Positions 9,501 to 17,910 of a stretch of DNA of 64,000 nucleotides are shown one piece after another. The DNA is from Nocardiopsis sp. JB363 (GTDB taxonomy: Bacteria > Actinomycetota > Actinomycetes > Streptosporangiales > Streptosporangiaceae). Each line of letters opens with the position of its first letter. Within the stretch, counting starts at the first letter, position 1. The translations under genes were made by a program, and so were the position numbers. Where the stretch lies: NCBI RefSeq assembly GCF_900143625.1, contig NZ_FRFF01000135.1, positions 141,673-205,672 on the forward strand, written 5' to 3'. Below the pieces are notes generated by a model. The model was not told the origin of the DNA. It worked only from the letters and a program-made list of their open reading frames with translations, and did no database searches.

Positions 9501-9984
9501 GGCCTGGACCCTGCCGGTGCACGGCGGCGAACTGAGGGTCTGGCACACCGATCTGGTGCAGCGGGCTTGGGTCCTCACCCAGGGCGTACTGCTGCTGTTC
9601 GTGACGGTGCTGGCCGCGCCCGGCGTGCGCACCGAAGAGGAACGTCGCCTCATCGAGGCCACCCCGATGCCGAGTCCGCGCCGCCCCCGCAAGGGGCCGC
9701 CGACACCGGGTCGGGGCCGACGAGCCCGCAGGGGCACGACGGTCGAGGACGCGACCTCACCGGAGGACACCGCCACGGAGCCCATCTCCCTGGACGACAC
9801 CGAGGACGAGCCCGACGTCGAGCCCACCACCACCGGATCCATTCCCGTGGTCGGTGGCCGTCGCCGTGGCAAACGCGGCACCAGGCGTGCCGGTACCCGC
9901 AGGGCTTCGAAGAAACGCCGTACCGGGGGTACGAGCGAGTCCCGCGACGACGCGGACACCACCGACGATGAGAAGGAGGGTTAG
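6562..9984 (+). CDS. Giant membrane glycosyltransferase, GT2 family
   Basis: About 1140 residues. The N-terminal GT-A catalytic domain (about 1-270) has DTGSTDGS (45-52), the metal-binding WLIHDD (106-108 for HDD) and FRDDIDFCWR, typical of inverting GT2 enzymes such as those extending rhamnan, galactan or mycolate-type glycans. About a dozen hydrophobic helices follow (about 380-770), then an extracellular beta-rich region, a last membrane helix (about 1010-1030) and a basic, then acidic, cytoplasmic tail. It probably glycosylates a lipid-linked or cell-wall acceptor; the substrate is unknown. GTG at 6562 starts right at the conserved domain; an upstream GTG (6514) would add 16 basic residues. 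Its stop abuts the DUF5719 gene. manB lies nearby, so GDP-mannose-derived sugars are a reasonable but unproven donor. Confidence 0.85.
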   Translation: MHDLDSARHVVTAVIVSHDGARWLPETLSALRAQTRPVQRVVAADTGSTDGSTDVLADHLPDDAIIDLPDDTGYGDAIRAALDLPRSTTGVRGFDDDATEWIWLIHDDLTPEKDTLEQLLTAADNDPRTAVLGPKLRDWFDRRLLVEAGVTIDGAGRRETGLEQREFDHGQHDGTRQVLAVSSAGMLVRRDVWERLGGFDPALPLFRDDIDFCWRVGGAGLRVRLVTEAVAYHAEASSRRRRRITATRNHPRRVDRRHAVFVLLANLPVGGMVFALLRNSVASLLRVLLYLLIKQPANALDEAAAITLVYGRPFRLVKARYRRRRDRRRTYSAIRPFLARGVAARQFADALTGVLTGEPITNTAGRHQAVTTPPGEEEDGVADDSTSFLRRVILQPGPMLVIGLTVVTIIAERSLFFGTLLAGGALPAVAGNAADLWNLYLSGHPDSGVGVDGPVPPYVGFLALLSTLTLGQPWVAVMVILLGCVPLAGLTAYLLAREVLGYRPARLWMAGAYALLPMATGAVAQGRLGTALVHALLPVLGLLLVRLVSMPPKSSRRAAWGLGLTLTVATAFVPLVWLLCLVTGVLVAVAFGHLGRRVYVSIGIGLGVPLVLLMPWSLELLLHPSLWLLESGLHRPELSDPGATPVELLMLSPGGPGTPPYWVTAGFIAAALCSLLLLRNRMIVAAGWSLALFGLLIAILTSRIVIEPYFGGPPAQVWPGVALAFAATAVLLTAATAARAFGNMIKGGGLKRYFALGVATLALATPLTAAGLWMWEGVDGPLTADATPAVPGALISVSGDGTQPRTLIVTPTGDGDFDYVVARGREPHLGEERLVPEPETRAVMDRAVAELAAGQGDQLVALLDHGIQYVLYPRPELGGPADATMVDILDGTPGLGRQSLSHHYGLWRIAEPAGALRVVSEDGVTAEALTVDGAADDLSAEIDEGHTGRRLALAETAAEGWKASLDGVELSPVNTENGTQAWTLPVHGGELRVWHTDLVQRAWVLTQGVLLLFVTVLAAPGVRTEEERRLIEATPMPSPRRPRKGPPTPGRGRRARRGTTVEDATSPEDTATEPISLDDTEDEPDVEPTTTGSIPVVGGRRRGKRGTRRAGTRRASKKRRTGGTSESRDDADTTDDEKEG

Positions 9985-11628
9985 ATGCGGCTGATCGTGG
10001 AGAACCGGTTCGCCCTGTTCGGACTGGTCGCGCTGGCCCTGCTCGCCCTGTTCGGGGTCGCCTTCGTCATCCGGCCGGTCAACCCCGAACTCGGGGTGTC
10101 CCGATCCGACACCGTCCGCCCGGAGCTCGCCACACGCGTGTGCCCGGCGCCCCACGAGTCCGAGGACGACGGTGCGGAGAGTTCGATGGCCGCCTTCGCG
10201 CCCCGGGTCGGTCGCGACGACGAGGGAGCCCTGTGGGCGGTCCCCATCGAGGGGGCCCCGCAGGAGGACGCCGACTCCGACGACGAGGACACCGGCGACA
10301 GGGACGAGGAGTCCCCGAGCGCCGGCGACGAGGAGACCGACGAACGCGGTGACCTCATCGGCGAGGAACTCACCGAACCCGGCCAGATCTGGCGGACCGA
10401 CACGGGGGACGTCTCCCTGCCCACCGCGCTGAAGGCCGAGGGCTCCCTGGCCTCGGGCCTGGACGTCGCCCAGACCACCGTGTCCGACGACGCCGTCACC
10501 GAGGTCCGCTGCGGGGAACCCGGCATCGGCGCCTGGTTCGCCCTGCCCGGCGCCGGCGGCGCCGACGGGGTCGAACTGGACACCCTCACCGTGCACCTGA
10601 CCAACCCCGAAGAGTTCCGGGCCACCACCAGCATCGACATCTACACCGCCGAGGGGCCCTCGTACTCACCGGAGAGTCGGGGGATCGGTCTGGAACCGGG
10701 GGAGTCGACCACCGTCGACGTCACCGGACTCATCCAGAACACCAGCTCCATCGGCGTGCACGTGCGCACCAGCACGGGACGCGTCGCCGCGTCCCTGCTC
10801 GCCGAGCACCCCGAGGGGCACACCGACTGGGTCACCCCCACCCGGGCCCCCGACGTCGAACAGGTCATCCCCGGGCTGCCCGCCGGTGACGGTGTCCGAC
10901 GTCTGATCGTGGCCGCTCCCGGCGACGAACCCGTCGAGGTCCGCGCGTACGTGGTCCCCGAGGAGGGTTCCGACGAGGACGGTGACGAAGAGGAGGAAGA
11001 GGAAGCCGAGGACGACGGCAACGACGGCAAGGGCACCCCGGAGGATCCGATGGTCCTCAACGTGCCGCCCGCCGCTTCCGCCTGGATGACCCTGGAGAGT
11101 GCCCTGGGCGGCCTCCCGGGCACTGTCGTGGTGGAGTCCGACGCCCCGGTGGCCGCCGGCGTGATCATCGAGGAGGTCGACTCCGACGACGATTCGGACG
11201 TCGTCGAGACCGCCTACACGGCCGCGGTGGATCCGCTCACGGCCCCACTGGACGACACCGCGGTCATCCCGGACGTACCCGAGGACGTCGACGTGGAGCT
11301 CGTCCTGGGCGCACCGGACCACGACGCCAGGGTCGTGGCCACCCCCATCTCCGCCGACGGCAGTATGGGCGACGCGGTGCGCGCCGACGTGGCGGCCGGC
11401 ACCACGCACGTCTTCGGAACGGACACCGACGGCTGGGGTCCGCCCCCCGGGGCCGACCCCGAGGACGGGTACGCGGTGCGCCTGGAGCTGTTGGACGACT
11501 CCGGTCCGGTGTACGTGGCCCGGGTGCTGCGCTCGGGTTCGGGGATCAGTGTCCTGCCCGTGCGGCCCGCGCCGACCGAGGTCCGCCTACCGGTCGTTCG
11601 AGACAGCATGACCGGCGTGGTCCCCTGA
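9985..11628 (+). CDS. DUF5719 family membrane-anchored surface protein
   Basis: 547 residues. One N-terminal membrane helix (about 10-30) without a lipobox anchors a large exported domain. An acidic low-complexity linker (rich in Asp/Glu, about 85-130) precedes repeated beta-sandwich-like segments; a second acidic run sits near residues 330-350. The family is found in actinobacteria next to the large GT2 membrane protein and has no assigned reaction. ATG at 9985 follows the glycosyltransferase TAG directly, so the two are co-transcribed and probably act together at the envelope. The DUF5719 assignment is from remembered gene order and general appearance. Confidence 0.75.
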   Translation: MRLIVENRFALFGLVALALLALFGVAFVIRPVNPELGVSRSDTVRPELATRVCPAPHESEDDGAESSMAAFAPRVGRDDEGALWAVPIEGAPQEDADSDDEDTGDRDEESPSAGDEETDERGDLIGEELTEPGQIWRTDTGDVSLPTALKAEGSLASGLDVAQTTVSDDAVTEVRCGEPGIGAWFALPGAGGADGVELDTLTVHLTNPEEFRATTSIDIYTAEGPSYSPESRGIGLEPGESTTVDVTGLIQNTSSIGVHVRTSTGRVAASLLAEHPEGHTDWVTPTRAPDVEQVIPGLPAGDGVRRLIVAAPGDEPVEVRAYVVPEEGSDEDGDEEEEEEAEDDGNDGKGTPEDPMVLNVPPAASAWMTLESALGGLPGTVVVESDAPVAAGVIIEEVDSDDDSDVVETAYTAAVDPLTAPLDDTAVIPDVPEDVDVELVLGAPDHDARVVATPISADGSMGDAVRADVAAGTTHVFGTDTDGWGPPPGADPEDGYAVRLELLDDSGPVYVARVLRSGSGISVLPVRPAPTEVRLPVVRDSMTGVVP

Positions 11629-11724
11629 AGGAGTGCTCGCCTCGGGCATCCTGGTCGGGCGGGCAGGGGTGGGAGCCGGTCCCGCGGGATGGCACGGCCG
11701 GATTCGGGACGGTTGGGCGGGGGC

Positions 11725-12159
11725 TCAGTTCTCCGGGTCGACCGACTCCGGCTCCATCCCGAGCAGGTTGGCGACCTCCTCGACCACGGCCTCGTGGACC
11801 AGGAGGGCCATCTCGTCCGGGTCCTTGGTCCGGATCTCCACGGGACGGCGATAGACGACGATTCTGGCCCGGTCCTCGGGACCGGTCTCCAAACGGGAGA
11901 AGGGGATCGTTTCGGACAGCTCGCCGTGGGGCGGGACCGGGGGAACGTCCTCCACGAGGAAGTCGACGTTCGCCAGCTCTCGCGCCCACAACCGTTCGAG
12001 GCGTTCGACCGCGTCCAGGACAAGGTCGTCGAAGGCCTGCGCTCGGCTGCGGTATACCGGCAGGTCGGAGGGCACGAGAGGACCGCGGATGCCTCGACCG
12101 CGGCGGTCCCGGCGCCGGACTCGATCTGGTTGGCCACTGGAAAGGCGCACTCGTCGCAC
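11725..12159 (-). CDS. Metallopeptidase-like (zincin-fold) family protein, probably lacking the second zinc His
   Basis: 144 residues, resembling the small actinobacterial metallopeptidase family (COG3824/MMP38-like) conserved at this locus. After a basic N-terminus comes the family segment beginning RAQAFDDLVLDAVERLE, then the segment VHEAVVEEVANLLG, where the canonical HExxH-type motif would lie. Here the first His-Glu pair is present but the second His is replaced, so zinc-dependent hydrolysis is doubtful. GTG at 12159 is the earliest plausible start; the first 30 Arg-rich residues may not all be translated. Divergent from the DUF3499 gene. Confidence 0.7.
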   Translation of the reverse strand: MRRVRLSSGQPDRVRRRDRRGRGIRGPLVPSDLPVYRSRAQAFDDLVLDAVERLERLWARELANVDFLVEDVPPVPPHGELSETIPFSRLETGPEDRARIVVYRRPVEIRTKDPDEMALLVHEAVVEEVANLLGMEPESVDPEN

Positions 12160-12340
12160 ACTTCGAGCCTAAGCCATCACGGGCCCCTCGCGTAGCCCCC
12201 CTCGGATTCGGGGCCGGAGGCCGTGCGGGGAGGCCGTGAAGCCCGTGAATACGCTCGGAGCCGGCAAGTGGCACCGGAAAACGTACAGCTCATGACACGA
12301 TGCTGGCGTGTCCCTCGGTAAAGGCATACAGTCGAACGCT

Positions 12341-12742
12341 GTGAGCCATGTTCGACGCTGTTCCCGCACCGCGTGCAGGCAGCCTGCCGTATTCACGCTC
12401 ACGTACGTCTACGCCGACTCCACCGCCGTTCTCGGTCCGCTCGCCGCTTACGTGGAACCGCACTGTTACGACCTGTGCGCCATGCATGCCGAGCGCCTGA
12501 CCGCCCCGCGTGGGTGGGAGGTGGTCCGGCTCCCGGTCGAGACGTCGGGCGGAGGTCCCGGCAGCGATGACCTGGAGGCGCTCGCCGACGCCGTACGTGA
12601 AGCGGCGAGGCCGCCCGCGCGCTCCGAGCCGTCCCCCGGAGAACCGGTGGGTGAAGGCCAGGAGACCCTGCGCCGCGGTCACCTGCGCGTGGTCAAGTCC
12701 GATCGTTCCGAACAGCGAGACCCTCGCCGACCACACGGCTGA
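12341..12742 (+). CDS. DUF3499 family protein
   Basis: 133 residues, conserved single-copy actinobacterial protein of unknown function. The N-terminus RRCSRTACRQPAVFTLTYVY, followed by HCYDLCAMHAERLT, supplies four Cys and two His arranged like a small zinc-binding treble-clef. The C-terminal half is Pro/Glu/Arg-rich and probably disordered. GTG at 12341 is chosen because the conserved family begins at (V)S-x-VRRCSR; GTG at 12308 would add 11 non-conserved residues. It sits between the metallopeptidase-like gene and manB, as in streptomycetes. Confidence 0.85.
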   Translation: MSHVRRCSRTACRQPAVFTLTYVYADSTAVLGPLAAYVEPHCYDLCAMHAERLTAPRGWEVVRLPVETSGGGPGSDDLEALADAVREAARPPARSEPSPGEPVGEGQETLRRGHLRVVKSDRSEQRDPRRPHG

Positions 12743-12746
12743 ACGG

Positions 12747-12774
12747 GGCCCCTTCGGGCGATGCCCGTGGGGTC
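12747..12774 (+). terminator. Hairpin between DUF3499 gene and manB
   Basis: CGGGC-GAT-GCCCG core stem with outer GGCC/CC pairing to GGGGTCC, directly after the stop at 12742. Imperfect outer stem; possible partial terminator. Confidence 0.45.
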
Positions 12775-12863
12775 CTCGGCCGGTACCTTGCTAGCTTTGT
12801 ACGGCGTCCGGAATCCGGGCGCTGGACCGAACTCGTGGCAGAACCGACCTGGCCGGAGCAGAC

Positions 12864-14228
12864 GTGGCTGACCTCGGAAGCATCTTCAAGGCATACGACG
12901 TGCGCGGTGTGATTCCGGACACCTTCAACGCCGACATCGCCCGAGCGATCGGTGCGGCCTTCGCCCGCGTGGTGGGCGGCTCCTCCGTCGTGGTCGCCCA
13001 CGACATGCGCCCCTCCTCACCCGAACTCACCCACGCCTTCGCCGAGGGAGTCACCTCCCAAGGCGTGGACGTGGTGTTCGCCGGACTCGGCTCCACCGAC
13101 CTGCTCTACTACGGCTCCGGTGCCCTGGACATGCCGGGCGCCATGTTCACCGCCAGCCACAACCCGGCGGAGTACAACGGCATCAAGATGTGCCGGTCCG
13201 GGGCCGCGCCGATCAGCGGCGAGTCCGGCCTGGACGACATCCGTCGTCTCGCCGAGGAGAGCCTGAACGGGTCCGGGGGCCTGGACCACGAAGGCCCGAA
13301 GGGCAGCGTCACCGAGAAGAACCTGCTCCCCGGCTACGCCGAGTACCTGCGCGGCCTGGTGGACCTGTCGGTCTCCCGCCCGCTCAAGGCCGTGGTGGAC
13401 GCCGGCAACGGCATGGGCGGCCACACCGTCCCCGCGGTCCTGCGGGACCTGCCGCTGGAGATCGTGCCCCTGTACTTCGAACTCGACGGCACCTTCCCCA
13501 ACCACCCGGCCAACCCGCTGGACCCCGACAACCTGGTCGACCTCCAGGCCAAGGTGCGCGAGACCGGGGCCGACATCGGTCTGGCCTTCGACGGCGACGC
13601 CGACCGCTGCTTCGTCATCGACGAGCGGGGCGAACCGGTCCCCCCGTCCGCCGTCACCGCTCTGGTAGCCGTCCAGGAACTGAAGCGCGAACCGGGAGCC
13701 ACCGTCATCCACAACCTCATCACCTCGGCGGCGGTCCCCGAGATCGTCACCGAGCACGGTGGCAAGCCTCTCCGCACCCGGGTCGGCCACTCCTTCATCA
13801 AGGCGACCATGGCCGAGACCGGGGCCATCTTCGGTGGTGAGCACTCCGCCCACTACTACTTCCGGGACTTCTGGCGGGCGGACACGGGTATGCTCGCGGC
13901 GATGCACGTCCTCCGCGTTCTGGGGGCGGACCAACGGCCGCTCTCGCAGATCACGGAAGAGTACTCCCGCTACGCGGCCTCGGGTGAGATCAACTCGAAG
14001 GTCGACGACGCTCCCGGTCGCATGGCGGCGGTACGCGAGGCGTTCATCGGGCGGGACGGAGTCACCGTCGACGAACTCGACGGACTCAGCGTCGCCCTGC
14101 CCGAGGGGGCCTGGTTCAACCTGCGCGCCTCCAACACCGAACCGCTCCTGCGGCTCAACATCGAGGCCGCCGACGACACAGAGGTCGCGCGCCTGCGCGA
14201 CGAGGTCCTGGACATTGTCCGCGCCTGA
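12864..14228 (+). CDS. manB: Phosphomannomutase/phosphoglucomutase ManB
   Basis: Interconverts mannose-6-phosphate and mannose-1-phosphate (and often the glucose phosphates), feeding GDP-mannose and glycan synthesis. The 454 residues cover the four alpha-D-phosphohexomutase domains. The phosphoserine loop TASHNP has Ser98, the Mg2+ loop DGDADR starts at Asp243, the sugar-binding GGEHSAHYYF loop is near residue 322 and the phosphate-binding SNTEPLLRLN near 418. GTG at 12864 is preceded by GGAG. It forms a likely operon with the Trm112-like gene 40 bp downstream. Confidence 0.95.
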   Translation: MADLGSIFKAYDVRGVIPDTFNADIARAIGAAFARVVGGSSVVVAHDMRPSSPELTHAFAEGVTSQGVDVVFAGLGSTDLLYYGSGALDMPGAMFTASHNPAEYNGIKMCRSGAAPISGESGLDDIRRLAEESLNGSGGLDHEGPKGSVTEKNLLPGYAEYLRGLVDLSVSRPLKAVVDAGNGMGGHTVPAVLRDLPLEIVPLYFELDGTFPNHPANPLDPDNLVDLQAKVRETGADIGLAFDGDADRCFVIDERGEPVPPSAVTALVAVQELKREPGATVIHNLITSAAVPEIVTEHGGKPLRTRVGHSFIKATMAETGAIFGGEHSAHYYFRDFWRADTGMLAAMHVLRVLGADQRPLSQITEEYSRYAASGEINSKVDDAPGRMAAVREAFIGRDGVTVDELDGLSVALPEGAWFNLRASNTEPLLRLNIEAADDTEVARLRDEVLDIVRA

Positions 14229-14268
14229 CCCGACCTCACACGAGGCCGGCACACGAGGAACGAGAACC

Positions 14269-14451
14269 ATGAGCACGAAGATCGACGGCTGGCTGCTGGA
14301 GATCCTGGCCTGCCCGCAGAGCCAGGCACCGCTGCGCCACGACCCCGAGACCGACGAGCTGGTCTGCGACGAGAGCGGCCTCGCCTACCCGATCCGGGAC
14401 GGCATCCCGGTCCTGCTGGTCGACGAGGCGCGCAAGGTCTCTCAGCCCTAG
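14269..14451 (+). CDS. Trm112-like zinc-ribbon-type small protein
   Basis: 60 residues, Trm112/UPF0434 family. The sequence ILACPQSQAPLRHD is followed by ELVCDESGLAYPIRDGIPVLL. Bacterial members are usually small partners or chaperones of methyltransferases or sugar-nucleotide enzymes, and the gene commonly follows manB in actinobacteria. Only two of the usual Cys (in ACP and VCD) are present, so the zinc ribbon is incomplete. ATG at 14269 has AGGAACG just upstream. Confidence 0.85.
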   Translation: MSTKIDGWLLEILACPQSQAPLRHDPETDELVCDESGLAYPIRDGIPVLLVDEARKVSQP

Positions 14452-14553
14452 ATCCTGATCCCTCACCCAGGGTCCTGCACGAGGTACCCCCCGACAGGAG
14501 CGAAAAAGGTACGGGCCGAAACGGAACGTTCTTCTCGTTTGGGCAGTCATAGG

Positions 14554-14619
14554 GGGTACGCCGGTCGGACGGTGGCCCCTCGGGCCCCGCCGGTCACAGC
14601 ACGCGTAACCGGCGTACCC
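14554..14619. repeat. 12-bp perfect inverted repeat upstream of the Ser/Thr kinase gene
   Basis: Arms GGGTACGCCGGT (14554-14565) and its exact complement (14608-14619) enclose 42 nt that contain a smaller GGCCC-CTC-GGGCC hairpin. The structure ends 56 bp before the kinase start. It could be a cruciform-like leader, an attenuator or paired operators. Confidence 0.7.
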
Positions 14620-14675
14620 TGCCCGTACCCTGGTCCTGCGCGCCCCGCACAAGACGACCTCCCTGGAGGACACCG

Positions 14676-16046
14676 ATGCCCGGTCCCGAATCGCTACTGC
14701 CGAGCGATCCCCCCTCGTTCGGTGACTACAGCGTGACAGGGCGGCTCGGAAAGGGCGGCCAGGGCGTCGTTTACCTCGTCGAGGACACCGAGGGCGAGGA
14801 GTACGCGGTCAAGGTCCTCAACGACCAGTGGTCGCAGGACTCCGACCTGCGCAAGCGGTTCGAGAAGGAGGTGCGGGCCGCTCAGCGGGTCGCGTCCTTC
14901 TGCACCGCGGCGATCATCGAAGCCCGGCTCGACCACGATCCGCCCTACGTGGTGAGCGAGTTCGTTCCGGGCAAGGACCTCCAGGAGACCGTGGCCAAGG
15001 GGCGCGCGGTACGTGGGGCGGCGCTCCAGCGGCTGGCCGTGTCCACCGCGACCGCGCTGGTGGCCATCCACAAGGCGGGCATCGTCCACCGCGACTTCAA
15101 GCCCGGCAACGTGCTGCTGGGCCCGGACGGGCCGCGGGTCATCGACTTCGGTATCGCCCGGGTCGACGACGGCACCGCCACCATGACCAACTCGATCATC
15201 GGCACGCCCTCCTACATGGCGCCCGAACAGATCGAGGGGCGCGGGATCACCGACAAGTGCGACATCTTCGCGTGGGGGTGCGTGATCGCGTTCTCCTCCA
15301 CCGGACGGGCCCCCTTCGGTTCCGACACCGTGCCCGCCGTGGTGCACCGGGTGGTCAGCGCCCCGCCGGACCTGGACGGCATCGACGACCTGCTGCGCGG
15401 CATCGTCGAGTCGTGCCTGGACAAGAACCCCGACAAGCGCCCCAACGCCCAACAGCTCCTCATGCGGCTGCTCGGACACGAGGACGACGACTCCGACACC
15501 TCCGACGCGTTCGAGCGGGGTGAACAGGTCGCCCAGACCGGTCTGCTCAACGGGTCGCGCCTGCCCCCGGTCCAGCCGCAGCCGGGTCCGTACCCGCCGA
15601 CCGGACCGTACCCCGCAATGGCCTACCCGCCGGGGGTCTCCGACCCGCGAACGGGCCAGAACCCCGGGATCTCCAACCCCACCCCGGGCATGGGAACTCC
15701 GGGCATGGGCACCCCCGGTGTGTCCGACCCGCGGCCGGGGATGCCGGGGCACCCCATGAGCTCGGATCCCAGGCACGGTGGCTACGCCATGCAGCCGGGC
15801 ATGTCCAACCCCCGCCCCGGGATGCTCGGCCCGCAGCCTCCGCGGCAACCCATGCCGCCGCAGGCACCACAGCACGGCGTGAACCCGATGCTGACCGGCG
15901 GACTCCACCCCAACCAGACCTACGGGGGCCGGTACCAGCAGCAACAGAAGGATTCGGTGCTGCAACAGGGTTGGGTCATCCCGCTCGTGCTCATCACCAT
16001 CGTCATCCTGCTGCTGCTCGTGCTGATCCTCGCGATCAGCGGCTGA
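14676..16046 (+). CDS. Membrane-anchored serine/threonine protein kinase
   Basis: 456 residues. The Hanks-type kinase domain (about 16-270) has a glycine loop GKGGQG (25-30), ATP-anchoring Lys46, catalytic HRDFKPGN (Asp140), the DFG at 157-159 and GTPSYMAPEQ in the activation segment. A Pro/Gly/Met-rich linker (about 295-430) with repeated GMGTPG and SDPRPGMPG motifs leads to one C-terminal membrane helix (about 434-454), with no extracellular sensor domain such as PASTA. The kinase therefore faces the cytoplasm and its signal input is unclear. GTP-like features are absent. The start ATG has GGAGG upstream (CCTGGAGGACACCG). Confidence 0.93.
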   Translation: MPGPESLLPSDPPSFGDYSVTGRLGKGGQGVVYLVEDTEGEEYAVKVLNDQWSQDSDLRKRFEKEVRAAQRVASFCTAAIIEARLDHDPPYVVSEFVPGKDLQETVAKGRAVRGAALQRLAVSTATALVAIHKAGIVHRDFKPGNVLLGPDGPRVIDFGIARVDDGTATMTNSIIGTPSYMAPEQIEGRGITDKCDIFAWGCVIAFSSTGRAPFGSDTVPAVVHRVVSAPPDLDGIDDLLRGIVESCLDKNPDKRPNAQQLLMRLLGHEDDDSDTSDAFERGEQVAQTGLLNGSRLPPVQPQPGPYPPTGPYPAMAYPPGVSDPRTGQNPGISNPTPGMGTPGMGTPGVSDPRPGMPGHPMSSDPRHGGYAMQPGMSNPRPGMLGPQPPRQPMPPQAPQHGVNPMLTGGLHPNQTYGGRYQQQQKDSVLQQGWVIPLVLITIVILLLLVLILAISG

Positions 16047-16072
16047 CCGGCACCCGGAGCCGGATCACCCCC

Positions 16073-17209
16073 TCAGGACCGGGTGAGCTCGTTCATCGAA
16101 CGCGACACCGCCTCGTCCACCAGGTCGCGCACCTGGGGCCACCGATCGTCGACGCAGTCGCTGGGCATCACGGTGACGCTGTCGCTGCCCGACATCTCCA
16201 GGACCTCCCGTACACCGTCGGTCGTGGTCAGGCGCGCGTTCGCGGTCACCGCCAGCACACCCGAGGGCGGTCTGCCCACGTCCTGGACCACCACGTACAG
16301 GGACAGGAACGCCTCACCGACCTCCAGGTCCAGACGGGCCCACCAGTGGGCGGCGCCCGGGGTGAGCAGCGCTCGCGGTGCGATCCCGGCGTCGGAGCCG
16401 GCGTCTCCGGAGGTCACGGTGGCGCGGGCCCGCGGGTCGAGTGCTCGCAGGATGAGCTCGACCGGGACGCCGCGGGAACGCACGTAACTCAGAACCCTTC
16501 TTCGGGTGACCGCGCTCAGCGGGGGCACGGGAGCGGCCGGCACCGGCTCCACCCTCGGACCCCACCCGATCTCCGCGCGCAACGCTTCGGTGACCAACCG
16601 GGAGAAGTGGGAGACCAATTCCGCGAAGTGTTCGGCCTCTGTCAGGCCGACCCGCGTTCGCGGAGCGGGGGCGCGCGGATCCGGGAGCAGCGGTGGATGG
16701 TCGGCGCGCTGGAGCACCAGGGAGGCCAGTACCCACGGCAGGATCCGGTAGGGCGCACCTTCCGAAACGTTCCGGGGTGGTCCGTTCAGCTCGTCCAGCA
16801 CCCGCGCGCACTCCGCGTACACGTGGGCGGCGCGCACCACCGGGTGAGCCGGCACGATCGCGGCCTCGGCCAGGGCACGGGTGTGCTCGGAGGACAGTGG
16901 CGCCTCGGGTGCGTCCGAGGCGGCGGACGGCTCGCCGACTCGGCCGGCGAGAGCGGCGATGTGGGCCGCGGTGAGTGGGGGATGGACTTCGACCGGGTCG
17001 ATGAGCAGCAGATCCGCGAGGGCCGGTTCGCCACCCCACGCCTGGACCCGGTCGTGGGTGAGCGTGCGTCGGGCCGCGGCCCGAGCCTCCAGGGTCTGGC
17101 ATCGGCGGTGCTCGGCCCAGAGCGCCCGTAGGCGGTCGACGTCCGTGAGATCTACGCGCACATGGTCCGGAAGTGCCTGCCGGACGGGGGCGCCGAGTTG
17201 GCTGTCCAC
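16073..17209 (-). CDS. Hypothetical protein of unknown family
   Basis: About 378 residues, not recognised. It is soluble, with no signal peptide or membrane helix; the N-terminal two thirds are Ala/Leu/Arg-rich and probably helical, with the WGWGP-like and Pro-rich segment PVPAAPVPPLSAV near residue 240 dividing off a C-terminal alpha/beta part. GTG at 17209 is chosen because the open frame upstream (to 17296) uses AT-ending codons unlike the rest of the gene and so is probably untranslated. It is convergent with the kinase gene, and both flanks are otherwise unrelated. No function proposed. Confidence 0.7.
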   Translation of the reverse strand: MDSQLGAPVRQALPDHVRVDLTDVDRLRALWAEHRRCQTLEARAAARRTLTHDRVQAWGGEPALADLLLIDPVEVHPPLTAAHIAALAGRVGEPSAASDAPEAPLSSEHTRALAEAAIVPAHPVVRAAHVYAECARVLDELNGPPRNVSEGAPYRILPWVLASLVLQRADHPPLLPDPRAPAPRTRVGLTEAEHFAELVSHFSRLVTEALRAEIGWGPRVEPVPAAPVPPLSAVTRRRVLSYVRSRGVPVELILRALDPRARATVTSGDAGSDAGIAPRALLTPGAAHWWARLDLEVGEAFLSLYVVVQDVGRPPSGVLAVTANARLTTTDGVREVLEMSGSDSVTVMPSDCVDDRWPQVRDLVDEAVSRSMNELTRS

Positions 17210-17421
17210 GAGTGTTGACGTAGCCCGTGGGCACTTTGCCAAAACATGCCGAACGGTTGGTCTGGGTGTCCGGTGACGGCCGTGGATCCGGGACAACCAG
17301 AGAGCTTCAAGAGCGTCCTGGGACGAGCGGGGCCCAGTGGAAACCAGGCCCTCATCGGTGAAGAACCACGGGGGTTACCCGGACACGGGCCGAAGCGCCG
17401 GAGGAGGCCCCGGAAAGCACT

Positions 17422-17850
17422 CTAGGTACCGGGCGTGGGCGGTCTGCGGACGCGCAGCAGACGCATCGCCTTCTCCTTCTCGAAGTCCAGGGCACGCGCG
17501 GGTGCCGGAGTCAGTCGGCCCAGACGTTCACCATGGGCCCGTACCCGCGCCAGCACCTCGGGCTCGGCCAGGACCCGCAGGGCGAAGGAGAGGGCGGCCG
17601 GAGGGATGTCGAACTCGCGCTCCAGCTCCAGTCCGCCGCGTATGGTCCGCAGATCCTCCTCGGTGAATCGGCGGTGGCGGTGGCCGCGCCCGGTCGGCGG
17701 GTCCTGGGTGCGGGGGAGCAGCCCGAGAGCCTCTCGATAGCGGAGCATGCGGGCCGTGCTCCCGACGCGTTCGGCGGCCGCCGAGATCGGCACCGGGGCG
17801 GGATCGGTGGGATCGCTGGGTTCGCTGGAGAGATCGTCGCGGGCGGCCAT
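17422..17850 (-). CDS. MerR family transcriptional regulator
   Basis: 142 residues. The winged helix-turn-helix is seen as ISAAAERVGSTARMLRYREALGLLPRTQ (about 25-52 of the protein), with the wing segment RGHRHRRFTEEDL and a following helix. The C-terminal effector region is short (about 50 residues) and has no conserved metal-binding Cys, so this is not a classical metal or SoxR-type sensor. ATG at 17850 is preferred over the upstream in-frame alternatives. It is divergent from ahcY, and a 6-bp inverted repeat lies between them. Confidence 0.88.
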   Translation of the reverse strand: MAARDDLSSEPSDPTDPAPVPISAAAERVGSTARMLRYREALGLLPRTQDPPTGRGHRHRRFTEEDLRTIRGGLELEREFDIPPAALSFALRVLAEPEVLARVRAHGERLGRLTPAPARALDFEKEKAMRLLRVRRPPTPGT

Positions 17851-17892
17851 GCACGCGACTGTAACCCACTCCCACCTGTGCACGGGGAGAAT

Positions 17893-17910
17893 CTGACGGT
17901 CGAGCGTCAG
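17893..17910. promoter_or_regulatory. Candidate operator between merR-type gene and ahcY
   Basis: CTGACG-n6-CGTCAG inverted repeat, 42 bp upstream of the merR-type start and 70 bp upstream of ahcY. MerR proteins bind such dyads within promoters, but I cannot place a convincing -35/-10 pair around it. Confidence 0.35.
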
